64,000 bases of DNA, from NCBI GenBank assembly GCA_914767885.1, contig CAJZBQ010000011.1, positions 744,001-808,000 on the forward strand, read 5' to 3'. The stretch comes from Blepharisma stoltei (Eukaryota; Ciliophora; Heterotrichea; Heterotrichida; Blepharismidae). The position numbers and the translations under genes were made by a program. Shown in pieces: positions 10,929 to 20,727 of the stretch (its first letter is position 1; every line of letters begins with the position of its first letter). Below the pieces are notes generated by a model, which made no database searches, was not told the origin of the DNA, and saw only the letters and a program-made list of their open reading frames with translations.

Positions 10929-12536
10929 ATGACAGATCCGCTAAGCCCTTTTGAAGCTTTTGCAATTTTCTGTGCTTTCACAATTGGAGGAGGTATTATG
11001 GCTTTACCGATGGCTATGTCTCAATCAGGCTGGTTGCTAATTCCCCTTTCCTTCATGAGCGCAAATTTATTGGAAAATCCTAATTTTTGCAAAATTACCC
11101 TTTTCGCGCTTGTGCTCATTTTTTTGAAAGCTTCTATTCTAAAATATATTTACTTTGCCATCCATTTCAATTTTTTTTAAATTTTGAACTTTCGAAATCC
11201 GAAAAAATATATCACAAAAATTTACCTAAAACTTCTAACGGTCAAAAAACCACAATCGCTACTAAAGGAAAAGTAAGCATAATTGTTCTCTGTGCTGCTT
11301 CTTATTATTTTTTTAGAATCTACTCGTTTCTCATTGGCTTGATGAAACAAACAGCAAAAACCCATATGCACATCGTGTATTGTGATCTCTACGGGCAAAT
11401 TTTTTCATTATGTAGTTCAGTCCTGATCTCTGGGCACATTTACTTTCTCCTATGTCTTATGATAATTCGTGAGATGAAGCTAATAAGGTTTCTTTTAATC
11501 TGAACTCTCAACTACCTAGAATTCTCCTGGCTAAGCTCGACATTGGGAGATCTATATATTTTCAAACCATGCACAGTTATACTTTTGTGTTTTTTGTTAT
11601 GATTATGCGGGAGTTGTAGAGGATTCAAATCTTTTAGCTGAATTCCATTACTAAATTTAGTTGTATGGATTTATTTTATACTGCTTGCTGTTAGAGACAT
11701 TTTATTTAACGATAAAATCAAGACTTTATCAGTTCCAGCTTATAACTATGAAGAGACTGACGAGATTATGTGATGTGCCTTAGAAGCTTTTAATTCTATT
11801 CAGGGATTCGCGCTATTGTATTTTGATGTTCAAAATGCTGACGTGACGAGAAAAATAATAAAATATGGATTGTGGGCTGCTTTAATTATATCTTCTTCTG
11901 CAGCTTGGCTGGGATCTAGTTATCACTTACTCTTCCTTCTTCTCTTTGAAAAAAAAACTCAAATACTTATTTTAAAAAAACTTAATCCATTTAAATATGA
12001 ATAATGCTTATATAAACATAAATTATATATTAATTTAGATTTCTAAGGAGTTAGGAAATCTGAATTGGCTGTCAATGGCGCATGTCGGTCTTGGCTCAAG
12101 CAACCTAAATGAAACCCCTTTCAGCTGATTGATTTTCATAGGCCTTGCTGCTTTAACTGTTTCATTTTTTATTTCAATAATGCTTGTGCTAAATCAGGTT
12201 AGAACATCATTAGCACATTTAATAGACTACCAAGAAAAACATTTTCACGAAGAAACTTATAATTGAAGTTTACCATTAAATCTCTTTATAGTCTTACTGG
12301 GTGTTGGAGCTTTGAGTTTTACTTTTGAGAATTATCCTTTACTTATTACAGTCAGAAGGATAATGCTTTTTATATTTTGTGTTTTTTATCCTTATTTAAT
12401 CTATATTAAAGAGGATGGTCCAAAATTAAGAAAGATCCTATACGGGCTCTTAATAGCCCTATTTTTGGTGTTTGTTCCCAACATAGAAATTGGATTAAAG
12501 GCTCTTATCTCAAATGACATGAATAAAGAGCTATAA
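10929..12536 (+). CDS. Amino acid transporter, AAAP-like (paralogue 2, two IESs)
   Basis: 415 aa after removing insertions at 11040-11275 and 11930-12053. The start MTDPLSPFEAFAIFCAFTIGGGIMALPMAMSQSGWLL aligns with the first helix of the permease at 7527. Across the first insertion the joined frame reads SGWLLSIIVLCAASYYFFRIYSFLIGLM, matching SGWLLSLVVFCLICFTYWIIYNSLIYAI of the paralogue; across the second it reads LGSSYHLGNLNWLSMAHVG, matching GSNFHKGKITELSLVHFS. Several Trp residues are TGA (for example LLIW before TLNYLEF). The pair looks like an old tandem duplication split by the coiled-coil gene. Confidence 0.8.
11040..11275. mobile_element. Degenerate MITE-like IES in permease 2
   Basis: TA-bounded, 236 bp. 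Left ATTCCCCTTTCCTTCATGAG followed by ATTGGAAAATCC and right ATCGCTACTAAAGGAAAAG are decayed family ends. Removal restores frame and the alignment with paralogue 1. Confidence 0.9.
11930..12053. mobile_element. Short TA-bounded IES in permease 2 (decayed MITE)
   Basis: 124 bp between TTA repeats; left CTCTTCCTTC and right AAGGAG are short inverted remnants. Excision restores YHLGNLNWL in frame. Confidence 0.85.
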
Positions 12537-12578
12537 TTAAGAATAAAATACAATTGAATTAAATTATAATTTTTAGCA

Positions 12579-13331
12579 TTAGTTTTCTGACATGCTCACT
12601 CCTAGATGAACCAGCAGCTGCTTGGGCTTTTTTTTGTTCGGGGAGGCTGAGTTAGATTGCTCATGTGAGTGGATTACAGGGAACTTTTCTAACGAATTAT
12701 CTGAAATTTTGCTTATATTTAGCCCAAATTCTAATGATCGATATCTTTGGTGATTTCTAAGCTTAAACTTAGAAATCGGCCCTTTACTATGAATACTTGA
12801 TATTGACTCTACAAGCTTATACTCTTGTAAGGAATCTTGATACACCTTAGCTGAATTATTGCTAAGACTTTGCGATATTAAAAACCGCCGCATTTTCGGG
12901 CTTATTTCTCTCAACGAATTTTCTCTGCTACGTTGGTTTTCTGACCTCAAAGACCGTTGTGACTGGATTTTTTTATCCTCATTAATTTTCGGTGGAATAG
13001 GGGATTTCGCAAATTGATCGTTCGACGGCAATTTTTGCAAAAAAGTGTTTAAATCTTCTTTGGCTTGGTCAAAATAAGGACTTCTCCTTCTATTAAAAGT
13101 TTTAATTACTGAATTCACTTGTCGAGAAGCCCTATGATAAGGCTTGAATCTCCTCTCCAAATAATGATCTGAAGGCACAGTCTTGATATTAGAGTCACAC
13201 GAATCATTAGGCGACTTATAGATTTTTTCTATTTGGTTTATAAAGCTGCGCTCCGAAATTTTAGTCACCGGCGAGCTGCTGTTACACCTATCTGATTCAT
13301 TTGGTCTTGAATTGAATTTTAAGACATCCAT
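12579..13331 (-). CDS. Hypothetical protein, Ser/Lys-rich and disordered
   Basis: A single 250-residue frame from MDVLKFNSRPNES to GVSMSEN. Low-complexity, rich in Ser, Lys, Arg and Asn, with short basic clusters (RRFKPYHRASRQ, KMRRFL) and no membrane segment or recognisable domain. It ends close after the permease gene on the other strand (tail to tail, 42 bp) and starts 130 bp from the divergent gene at 13462, so the two may share a promoter region. Function unknown. Confidence 0.6.
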   Translation of the reverse strand: MDVLKFNSRPNESDRCNSSSPVTKISERSFINQIEKIYKSPNDSCDSNIKTVPSDHYLERRFKPYHRASRQVNSVIKTFNRRRSPYFDQAKEDLNTFLQKLPSNDQFAKSPIPPKINEDKKIQSQRSLRSENQRSRENSLREISPKMRRFLISQSLSNNSAKVYQDSLQEYKLVESISSIHSKGPISKFKLRNHQRYRSLEFGLNISKISDNSLEKFPVIHSHEQSNSASPNKKKPKQLLVHLGVSMSEN

Positions 13332-13461
13332 TTACTGTGAATTAATAATTCCAATAAAAAAATTCCTGTAAACCTGTCCGTGCAATCAGCTTATTTGTTA
13401 GAAAAATTGATAAATACTGTAAATAATATCCATTCGTGATAATAAAGTTGATAAAATTAAT

Positions 13462-13839
13462 ATGCAAGATAAAGAAGCCACACTTAATTTATCATCTAAC
13501 AAATTCTCAAGTCGACATAGTAGGCAGTTTTCTTGCTCCCCCGCTGCAAATTGATCAGCAAAAACACCGAGACACCATAAAAGCCGCACGATTTCTCATA
13601 ATACACCGACAAATCAGTTCTCGTTCAACTTGCAGAATTCACTGTTGCACATACTGCAAAAGCAAAATACAGGAAAATTTATAAGCCCGAACCCCAGAAG
13701 TCATTCTACTGAGCCGCCTACAGATGAGTCGAGCCAGGAACGCATAAATGTGTCAACTCAGTGTGATGAGCTAATTTCAAGAGATTTTGAAAATACTGGG
13801 AAATGTATCTTAAACCGAGTTAAATTATGATGGGTATAG
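13462..13839 (+). CDS. Hypothetical protein
   Basis: 125 aa with TGA as Trp (SPAANWSAKTP and KLWWV). Ser/Asn/Gln-rich with no domain recognised. The stop (TAG at 13837) lies right at the left end of an inverted-repeat element, so after excision the last codons may differ by a few bases. Supported only by frame length under the alternative code and by its divergent neighbour. Confidence 0.5.
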
Positions 13840-14045
13840 CTTGTTTTTTACTATAGCTTTCTATAGGGAGCAGAGAGACGAAACAGCCCTGAGAGTTGAC
13901 TCATGAAACCAAGCTGATAACTCAATTCATAAAACTTATTTGGAATTTTGATAGTTGGCTCATCAACCTGAATTCACAAGGTAACTCTAAGGGTTTCTCT
14001 GTATCCCTGCTCCCTATGGAGAGCTATAACAGGGAGCGAGCTATA
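13837..14045. mobile_element. Second MITE-like family with TATAGC termini
   Basis: Inverted repeats TATAGCTTTCTATAGGGAGC (13852-13871) and GCTCCCTATGGAGAGCTATA (14009-14028) lie inside a weaker outer TATAGC pair near 13835 and 14045. About 209 bp, TA-bounded. Unlike the CTCCCC family. Confidence 0.75.
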
Positions 14046-14118
14046 AGTTTAGTTTATTGCGATAACTATTTTAAAATATTTCATCAAATTTTTTGAGTAA
14101 TGCTAATTTCTTATAGTT

Positions 14119-15112
14119 ATGAACGTAAATTTAATATGCAAAATAATACAATTATTAAAGGAAAACAATAATAACATACCGAATCAAATAAAATTAAAAG
14201 ACAAAAAGCTTCCTACGATGAAATTCAAAATTCCAGAGAGATTTACAGAAAATTCAAGATCTAAAGAAAAAAAGCCGAAATATATTAGACCGAAAATATC
14301 AGTTGAAATCCGACACCTAGAAGCCTTTACTTTCCTACCTACATGAGTGAGCAAACTATTGGAAAAATCTAAATTTTTAGGGAAAAGCCCTCCTCTATTA
14401 AGAAAAATTTTTATAAAAAAATATTTTTGATATTTAAGTGATAATAATAATTATCATGAAAAAATCTCAAACTGACTATATAAGCTTAAGTAGATTTAAA
14501 ACTTAAATAATTTTTTAAAATATATAAAACATTATATATTAAATTTTAAAAAAAATCAACCCTCTCCTCTAGTGAGGAGGATAGTTAGTAGATGCTAAAA
14601 TCTTAAGAGGCGAACAAGCATTTATGGATGATAAGTTGCCTCCTATAAAACTTCCTGAAGAAAAGCCAATCCAAGAGCACGCCCCAAAACATCAGCGAGC
14701 ACTAACTACAAGAGAAAATACTAATGACCCAAAAATAGTGTCTTCCACTACCCAATATCATCATGATGGTATCAGAAAGCTTCAATCAAGATGCAAAAAC
14801 TACGCCAAAAAGCCTGCTCGATTCCTCCCAATTGAAGAAATCGAGAACCAGATCGGAATAAACAAAGATTTTTCCTTTAAGCCTCATCAGAATATCAGCC
14901 TTGACATGAAACTTCTGAGGGAAACCGACGAAATAATTACACAAAAAAAGCTCGAAATGGACAAAATCGCGAGAATTTATGAAGCTGGCCTAAAGAAAAA
15001 CAGCATTTTAAAAAATTCCAAAAATTTCGGGGAGACTTGGAATTGGAGTTCACCTGAGGAAAGTCCTTACACCAATAAAATTGTCAGCTTTGACACGTCG
15101 ATAGCTTCATAA
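14119..15112 (+). CDS. Hypothetical basic protein (IES-interrupted)
   Basis: 247 aa after excision of the element at 14338-14587; without it the frame ends in the insertion. Joined sequence reads RHLEAFTFLVDAKILRGEQAFMDDKLPPIKLPEEKP. It is Lys/Asn-rich at the N-terminus, followed by a basic region (KLQSRCKNYAKKPARFL) and a short helical segment (DEIITQKKLEMDKIARIYEAGL). No family recognised. The start could also be the Met at 14218 (MKFKIPERF). Confidence 0.55.
14338..14587. mobile_element. MITE-like IES in the 14119 gene
   Basis: The left part carries ATGAGTGAGCAAACTATTGG and the right AGTGAGGAGGATAG; the core includes GATAATAATAATTATCATG. The frame requires the TA at 14336-14337, slightly inside the usual terminus, joined to the TA at 14586-14587. 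Confidence 0.8.
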
Positions 15113-15262
15113 ATTATTTATAAATAATTATATAATCTATCATAATAAATATCATATATTTTATTTTTCGTTAAAATTGTTTTCATGGGGGATTTACTAT
15201 ACCAATGACCTAAATTATCCGAATACACCTAAATAAAAAATAATATATTTAAACTATTACAA

Positions 15263-16558
15263 ATGGAAAACTCTCAAATCCCTGTTATCCAGCCTCAGGA
15301 AGACACAGCCCCTGAAATCGACCCAGAAGAACTTTTTAACCAAGGCCTCTTTGACCTCAAAGAAAACAACACTGACCTAGCTGTAAAAAAACTCGGGAAA
15401 AGTTTGCAGATAATTAGCGCGAAAAGAGGAGAGCTGGACATGTCACTTTATAAATACTATTACCACTACGCAGACGCTTTGCTAGTCCAATATGAAGAAG
15501 AACAAGGAGATAACTTGTTTGGAACGGAGCTACCAGAAGAGGAAGAATACTCCAATGATGAAGAAAATGAATCAGGCTCTGCAGAAGAAGGCGAAAGTCA
15601 AGAAGGCTCTCAAGAAAACGAAGAAAATAATAGTGAAGGCGAAGAAGAATCAAATGAGCAGCAAAGCGAGTCAGAAGAAGAGCCAGAAGAAGAAGAGGAA
15701 CAGCAGCCAAGCCCACCTGAAGAACAACAGAACCCTTCAGCAGACAAAAAAGATGAGCTTGAGGACTTACAAATTGTGTGGGAAAATTTAGAAACTTGCC
15801 GAATTATTCTGAAATCTAACCAAAATGATCCTGAATATTTGCTAAAAACTTATACTAGGCTTGGAGATGTAAAAAACTGGAACGAGGATTTTAACGGGGC
15901 TTGTGAAGAATACTCAGAAGCTCTTGGGCTACTTTTACAGCTAGAAGGGGACATTTTTTCAAGGAGAAAAGCTGAGCTTTATTTTCTTATCGGAACAACT
16001 CATTTAAATCAGCCAGGAAAAGAAAAAGAAGCCGCCGAGAGTTTTACAAAGGCCTTAGAGCAGCTAGAAATGGTGAAAATGAGGATTTTTGACTATGAAA
16101 TAATCAAAGAACTGACTGACGTCATTGAAGAGGTTAAAATGAAAAGGGAAGACGCCATTGAACAAGAACAAAGCTTGAAAATATTGCAAGAGGAAAAGGA
16201 ACAAGAAGAAAAGGCAAATGAAGGATTCGCCTCATCAGCCATTTCAGGGGATGTCAAAGATTTAGGGACTTTTGGGAAAAGGAAAAAAGAGCAGAATAAT
16301 GGGGAAAATAAGGATATTATTGCAAAAAACGAAGCAGAAAAGCCTTCTATTTTTGGAGGGCCGGTTGTGGACATTGGGATTTTTGGAAAAAGAAAAGCTG
16401 AGCCAGAAGCTTTATTTAAAAATCTTGCAAAACCTGAAGAATCTGAAGTCAAAGATTTAGGGATTTTTGGAAAGAGGCAAAGAGAAGAATCCCAAGAAAA
16501 TGTGAATACCAATGCAAAGGAAGGAGACCCCAGCAAGCACCCAAAAATCAACCCTTAA
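15263..16558 (+). CDS. NASP/Hif1-type histone chaperone (SHNi-TPR)
   Basis: 431 aa, uninterrupted. A first TPR (DPEELFNQGLFDLKENNTDLAVKKLGKSL) is followed by a long acidic Glu/Ser insert (about residues 90-165), as in NASP where it splits the TPRs and binds histones. Two more TPR blocks follow: ILKSNQNDPEYLLKTYTRLGDV and ELYFLIGTTHLNQPGKEKEAAESFTKAL. The family carries H3-H4 (and H1) to chromatin assembly. The C-terminus holds three copies of a motif D-hydrophobic-G-hydrophobic-FGKR-(K/Q) at about residues 332, 372 and 398, basic enough to act as nuclear signals. The stop lies 13 bp from that of the convergent START gene. Confidence 0.88.
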   Translation: MENSQIPVIQPQEDTAPEIDPEELFNQGLFDLKENNTDLAVKKLGKSLQIISAKRGELDMSLYKYYYHYADALLVQYEEEQGDNLFGTELPEEEEYSNDEENESGSAEEGESQEGSQENEENNSEGEEESNEQQSESEEEPEEEEEQQPSPPEEQQNPSADKKDELEDLQIVWENLETCRIILKSNQNDPEYLLKTYTRLGDVKNWNEDFNGACEEYSEALGLLLQLEGDIFSRRKAELYFLIGTTHLNQPGKEKEAAESFTKALEQLEMVKMRIFDYEIIKELTDVIEEVKMKREDAIEQEQSLKILQEEKEQEEKANEGFASSAISGDVKDLGTFGKRKKEQNNGENKDIIAKNEAEKPSIFGGPVVDIGIFGKRKAEPEALFKNLAKPEESEVKDLGIFGKRQREESQENVNTNAKEGDPSKHPKINP

Positions 16559-16571
16559 TGAACATATATTA

Positions 16572-17930
16572 TTAATTAGATTCTCTTAAATCATTTTTTA
16601 GTTCTCCTAGCAATGTTTTTACATATTTTGGAATGCCTGTAGATGTCAATTTTCTTGCCAATTTATTCATCACATTGGTCATTCCAATATCGATATGAGA
16701 AACACTCGTCACGCGTGTAATATTACCGTTTTCATCTTTTTCTATAGGCTCATAATAATATCCACCTACGAAAAGCTTGACTCTTACATAATCATTTTGG
16801 ATAGGAAATTCGTCAGATTCGACAGAGGTACTTAAATCTGCGACTGCGCCCCCGATTTTTGCCTTTCTACAAGCAATTAAATTTTCTCGGGATGCAATTG
16901 TCCATTGTTTCTTATAGATTGTTCGAATTATACTGTATTTGTTGACTTTTATAAGAAAATTTCCTATAAAGACATAGAAGAAATCAAAATAAAATGGTAT
17001 ATACAGGTATCGAGATCAATTTGTGCAATCTTTTTCGTAGACAGCACGTTTTTATCTCATATAGGTCTTTTGTCAAGTTTTTGTAAAAATGATCAAAGCA
17101 CATTTGACTCATACGGCATCAAAAATTGATACTTAACCAAGTATCCATCTGCTGTTTCTTTTCCAGAGACTCTGCAATCTGGGTTATCCACGACGATTTC
17201 ACAGCCTCCTCCTTCAATCCCTTCATTTATCAATCCCATAAATTCCACCTTGGCAATTTCTAATTTATTCATAACTTCGCATGTATTAAATCCTTTTATG
17301 ACCATTGGGATTGTTTGTATTGGCTTATTTTTTTCTTTATTTTCTAATAGTACAATTTCTGATGCCTCGTTATTCTTCGAGAATTATTAAAATGGCGTGA
17401 TCTGACGTGGACTCCTGACAACCCGTGAGTTGATCCGGGCCAGGAAAAGTGAGCCACATGGCGATAGTTCTCCGGGGTGGGTTTTTGGCCTAAGGGATAA
17501 CCTTAGATCTTTTTTCCTTACCTGCAGAAGTCCCTACCGGCGCAAAGTCCTGATACTACTCCATGGGAGCATTATCGAACCTGCAATAAGGTTCAGACAG
17601 GACATGGAGTAAGCAAAGGCGATTCACCCGTACTCTGAGCCCTGTCAGAGGTTAAGGGAGTCTTTGGCTGAACTTTGGGACCAAGAAAAGGCTCGGCCGA
17701 TTCGGTAGGGTTTTCTCCCCGACAGACCTCTGACGTCACCATTTTTTGGGGACGTCACTCTGGGAAAAGGGTGGTGGTGTGAGGATAGCGCTTAGCGACA
17801 ATGCGAAGCTATCCGTTGGACGGAGAGGGGCTGAAATAAACCCCGACGACCCGCTATAATTTTAATCTAATCTAATCTAATCGTTATTCTTCATGCATGC
17901 ATTACAGATTTTCGATATGTTGTTCCCCAT
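16572..17930 (-). CDS. START-domain lipid-transfer-like protein, probably N-myristoylated (SINE-like insertion)
   Basis: About 281 aa once the element at 17379-17892 is removed and one missing base is allowed near 16995. The N-terminus MGNNISKICNAC has Gly2, as for myristoylation. Joining across the insertion gives KNNEASEIVLLENKEKNKPIQ. A START/Bet-v1 fold follows, ending KYSIIRTI, then GGYYYEPIEKDENGNITRVTSVSHIDIGMTN and a C-terminal helix KYVKTLLGELKNDL. TGA codes Trp at VLWSFLQ and PIWDKN. START proteins bind lipids such as sterols or phospholipids; the ligand here is unknown. The frame slip lies in ATTTTATTTTG and is probably a lost T. Confidence 0.8.
17379..17880 (+). mobile_element. 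SINE-like element inside the START gene
   Basis: A 12-bp exact target-site duplication (TCGTTATTCTTC) at 17367-17378 and 17881-17892 flanks about 502 bp of GC-rich sequence. It begins AT-rich with AAAATGGCG at 17389 and ends in a (TCTAA)n tail. No coding frame of note. It is antisense to the gene; collapse to one duplication copy restores the protein. Confidence 0.88.
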
Positions 17931-17951
17931 ATTAATCTTAATATCGATTAT

Positions 17952-19643
17952 TTATTCTTGAGGCATGAATTGCATTTTTCTATAGAGCAATAAGTATGCC
18001 ATATGCCAGTCTCCTCCCCCTCTTAAGTTAAGGATGTCTTCAGTCGTCACTTGGGTCACAAAATCGTCGTCATATTTCATCCATATGTCGTCTTTTACAT
18101 ATGCCCAGCCTACATAATGTCCTGAATCTGCAGATCGGCCTTTGTGTGTTACAACGCCAACTAGTTGATAATGTCCAGTGTCTAAGCCTGTTCCGAACTC
18201 TGCAGTGCCGCTTTTGTGCTCTTTTGGCTTTTCTTTGCTTTCTTCTAGTTCTCTTTCTCTTACCTGGGCTTCCATGTCTCTACCGATATTAAGACTGTTT
18301 TTAAGCTCGTCACTGCAAAATTCGTAGGTATCAAGGACCTTAGGGAAAGTCACTGAGCGGAGAATTTTTGCCTTCACGTCTTTGGTCCCAGCTACAGATG
18401 AAGCCCGCTTCCAAATAAATCTTACAAACTGGACCACAAGGTAGCCTGGCAGCCTATTTATCCTTTGGGTCTTTTTGTACTGTGCATTCCTCCCTAACGA
18501 TTCTGACTGTTTTTCAATGAACCCTTCCAGTCCTGCTCTAATACCATCTGGCAGATGATCTACTGGCTGTCCTTCATTATCAATAATACACATAAGCTTC
18601 TTACTCCCTGCTCTGTGAGCGAACAAAACCATTGGAAAATCCCTATTTTTCCCAAAACCACCTCCGAGCAAACAATTTTTTTTAAAAAAATATTTTGATA
18701 TCAAGTGATAATCATTATAAGGAAATCTTTATCTAATTCTGTTTAATTTTAAAAGTTCTCATTTTTACAAATTTTAAAAAAAATAATTTACTATAAAATT
18801 TTATATATAATGTTTTTTAAAAATTTTAATCCTCTGTAATGGAGCAAAATGTTTTTACGCTGATGAAGGGAAGGTAGAATATTCTACCATCATCTGTGGT
18901 GGCTCCTCAGGGCTTTCTTCACATTTAATAGTCGTTTGAAATTCAATCCCAAACAGATCTTCAATCACATTTCCGCTCCACCCTGTCGCATTCGGCATAT
19001 TCAGCTGCGTCCTTGCTGTTTCTAGCACATTAGTCAAGCACTCTTCAGCGTCCTGCTGCTTATGTCTTCCTTCTTCGTCTGTTTCGTCAAACAGTGGAAA
19101 AGTCGTCCTTAGGGTGTGGACAAAGGTAAATGGGGTAAATGCCGTCCCTACAAGCTCAATATTTTTGAAGAGTTCTTTAAGCTCGTGGGTCAATTTCTGG
19201 GTCAAGTCATTAGGATTAGTCAAGCTGTAGTTGCCTAAGGCTTGGGACAGCTCAGGAACTCTGCGCAAGCACTGCAGGGTACTGTTCATATAGCAGGTGT
19301 TCCCAAGATTGACTAGACCAGCTGGGATAGGGACGCCTTCTGACTGTTTGTAAGCAAGGGCTTTTTCTTGAGGCGTGAGGTCTTCCATGAACTTTATTTC
19401 TTCTTTGGGCTCGACGAACTCAGTGGCGGTGCCCATCATCATGATGGTGATGTTTTCTTTGATTCCCGCTTGACTGAGAATCTGGGAATCCTGCAGGACT
19501 TTCCCTTTCAGCATAAGTTTTTGTTTTTCTGGGAGAACACCGGAGAGGGAAAGTAGCTGGCTCTTGAGTAGGGAAACTTGTTCGTTGAGGTCGACATCGA
19601 CAGCGAACTCTTGCTTGTTCCACTTGACTTTGATCCTTGACAT
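17952..19643 (-). CDS. Ubiquitin carboxyl-terminal hydrolase, USP14/Ubp6 type (IES-interrupted)
   Basis: 472 aa after excision at 18604-18876. Residues 1-72 form a ubiquitin-like domain (MSRIKVKWNKQEF to ENITIMMMG) that docks this family on the proteasome. The Cys box GLVNLGNTCYMNSTLQCL near residue 114 supplies the nucleophile; the His box SGHYVGWAYVKDD and closing WHMAYLLLYR lie at the C-terminus. The join reads MVEYSKKLMCIIDNEGQPVDH. The role is to trim ubiquitin from substrates on the 26S proteasome. The start is the first Met of the Ubl domain. Confidence 0.93.
18604..18876. mobile_element. MITE-like IES in the USP14 gene
   Basis: TA-bounded, 273 bp. Left CTCCCTGCTCTGTGAGCG then AACCATTGGAAAATCCC; right CTGATGAAGGGAAGG. 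The core holds GATAATCATTATAAGG. Removal restores MMVEYSKKLMC in frame. Confidence 0.95.
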
Positions 19644-19802
19644 ATTTAGTGCTAATATTTGTCAGATTTAAGCTGAGATTAATAAGAAAAGCTGCAGCAA
19701 AGAGAGATTAAAAGGACTAAAAATTATGTGTGAATAAGATTATAGAAAGATGTAAAATAATGCTGCTCTGTATTTATAACAAAAATTTAAAAATTAAATG
19801 TA

Positions 19803-20051
19803 ACTTCACCACTTCTGAGAGTGAACAAAACCTTTGGAAAAATTCCGAAAAAACACTCTCTTTAAAAACAAAATTTTTTTTAATATAAAAAAAATTTTGA
19901 TATATAAGCGCGATAATTATTATAATTAAATTTCGTACTAATTCTGATAAATATTAACAGCTTGCAATTTATTATAAAATTTATATTACATTTTTAAAAA
20001 ATCCATACCCTATGCGAACAAAAGTTTTTTGTTCAATCACGGAGGGGAGTA
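19803..20051. mobile_element. MITE-like element upstream of USP14
   Basis: TA at both ends; left ACTTCACCACTTCTGAGAG then AACCTTTGGAAAAATTCC and right TTGTTCAATCACGGAGGGG. 249 bp, intergenic. Confidence 0.88.
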
Positions 20052-20689
20052 AGAGTAAATTATAAATTCGAGTTATTATGATTCAACTTTTTTGACTAAT
20101 AATGATTAACAGAAAAGCTGCTGCTAAAATCTTTATGGCTTTCTCTCTTCCTTTTTACTCTCTTACCAAAAGAAATAATAGGCTGAGAAGTTACTTGAAC
20201 TTCTGAGACTGATAAAGACTCCAGAATATGACTCTCCAAACATAATTGGTCTAGAAGAGAGCAACTGTATTGTGTAAGCTTGCTATCCACAATATATATG
20301 AATAATCATACTATAAAATTTCTTTAGTCTATGCATAAAATATGAATTTATATTATGCATGAACATATTTAAATGAAAAATAAATTTTCCAAGCAGAATC
20401 ATCATATTATCCAAAAATTTCATAGAAACCTCTCATATCAAAAATATCAATCTAAATTAACCTAATGTCTTCACAATTATTTAATCTAATTTTTTTAAAA
20501 AAATCATCAGAAATTAAGCAGCAATTTTTTTTAATAAGTCTCTCCCCTTACCCTCTGTCTCATAACCCCTTATTTTACCAACTCTTCCAATCCCGCTCTC
20601 TACCTTCCTCTTCCCTAACCTAGCCGTTTTTCGCTTAATCTTTCATCCCTTTTAATACGTATCTACTATTGAGTTTAAACCTCTTATAT
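20052..20689. other. Intergenic, pyrimidine-rich before the ABC gene
   Basis: A 64-residue minus-strand frame at 20096-20290 has no support. Around 20530-20680 the plus strand is CT-rich (TCTCTCCCCTTACCCTCTG). No RNA gene or repeat recognised. Confidence 0.5.
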
Positions 20690-20699
20690 TAAACTTTTT

Positions 20700-20727
20700 A
20701 TATTCGTTTCGCTGCGAAATTATAAAA
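20700..20727 (+). promoter_or_regulatory. Conserved leader of ABC gene 1
   Basis: TTCGCTGCGAAATTATAAAA lies immediately before the ATG and matches leaders of the other two ABC copies (CGCTGC, AAATT, TAAAAA). It may be core promoter or 5' UTR. Confidence 0.5.
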
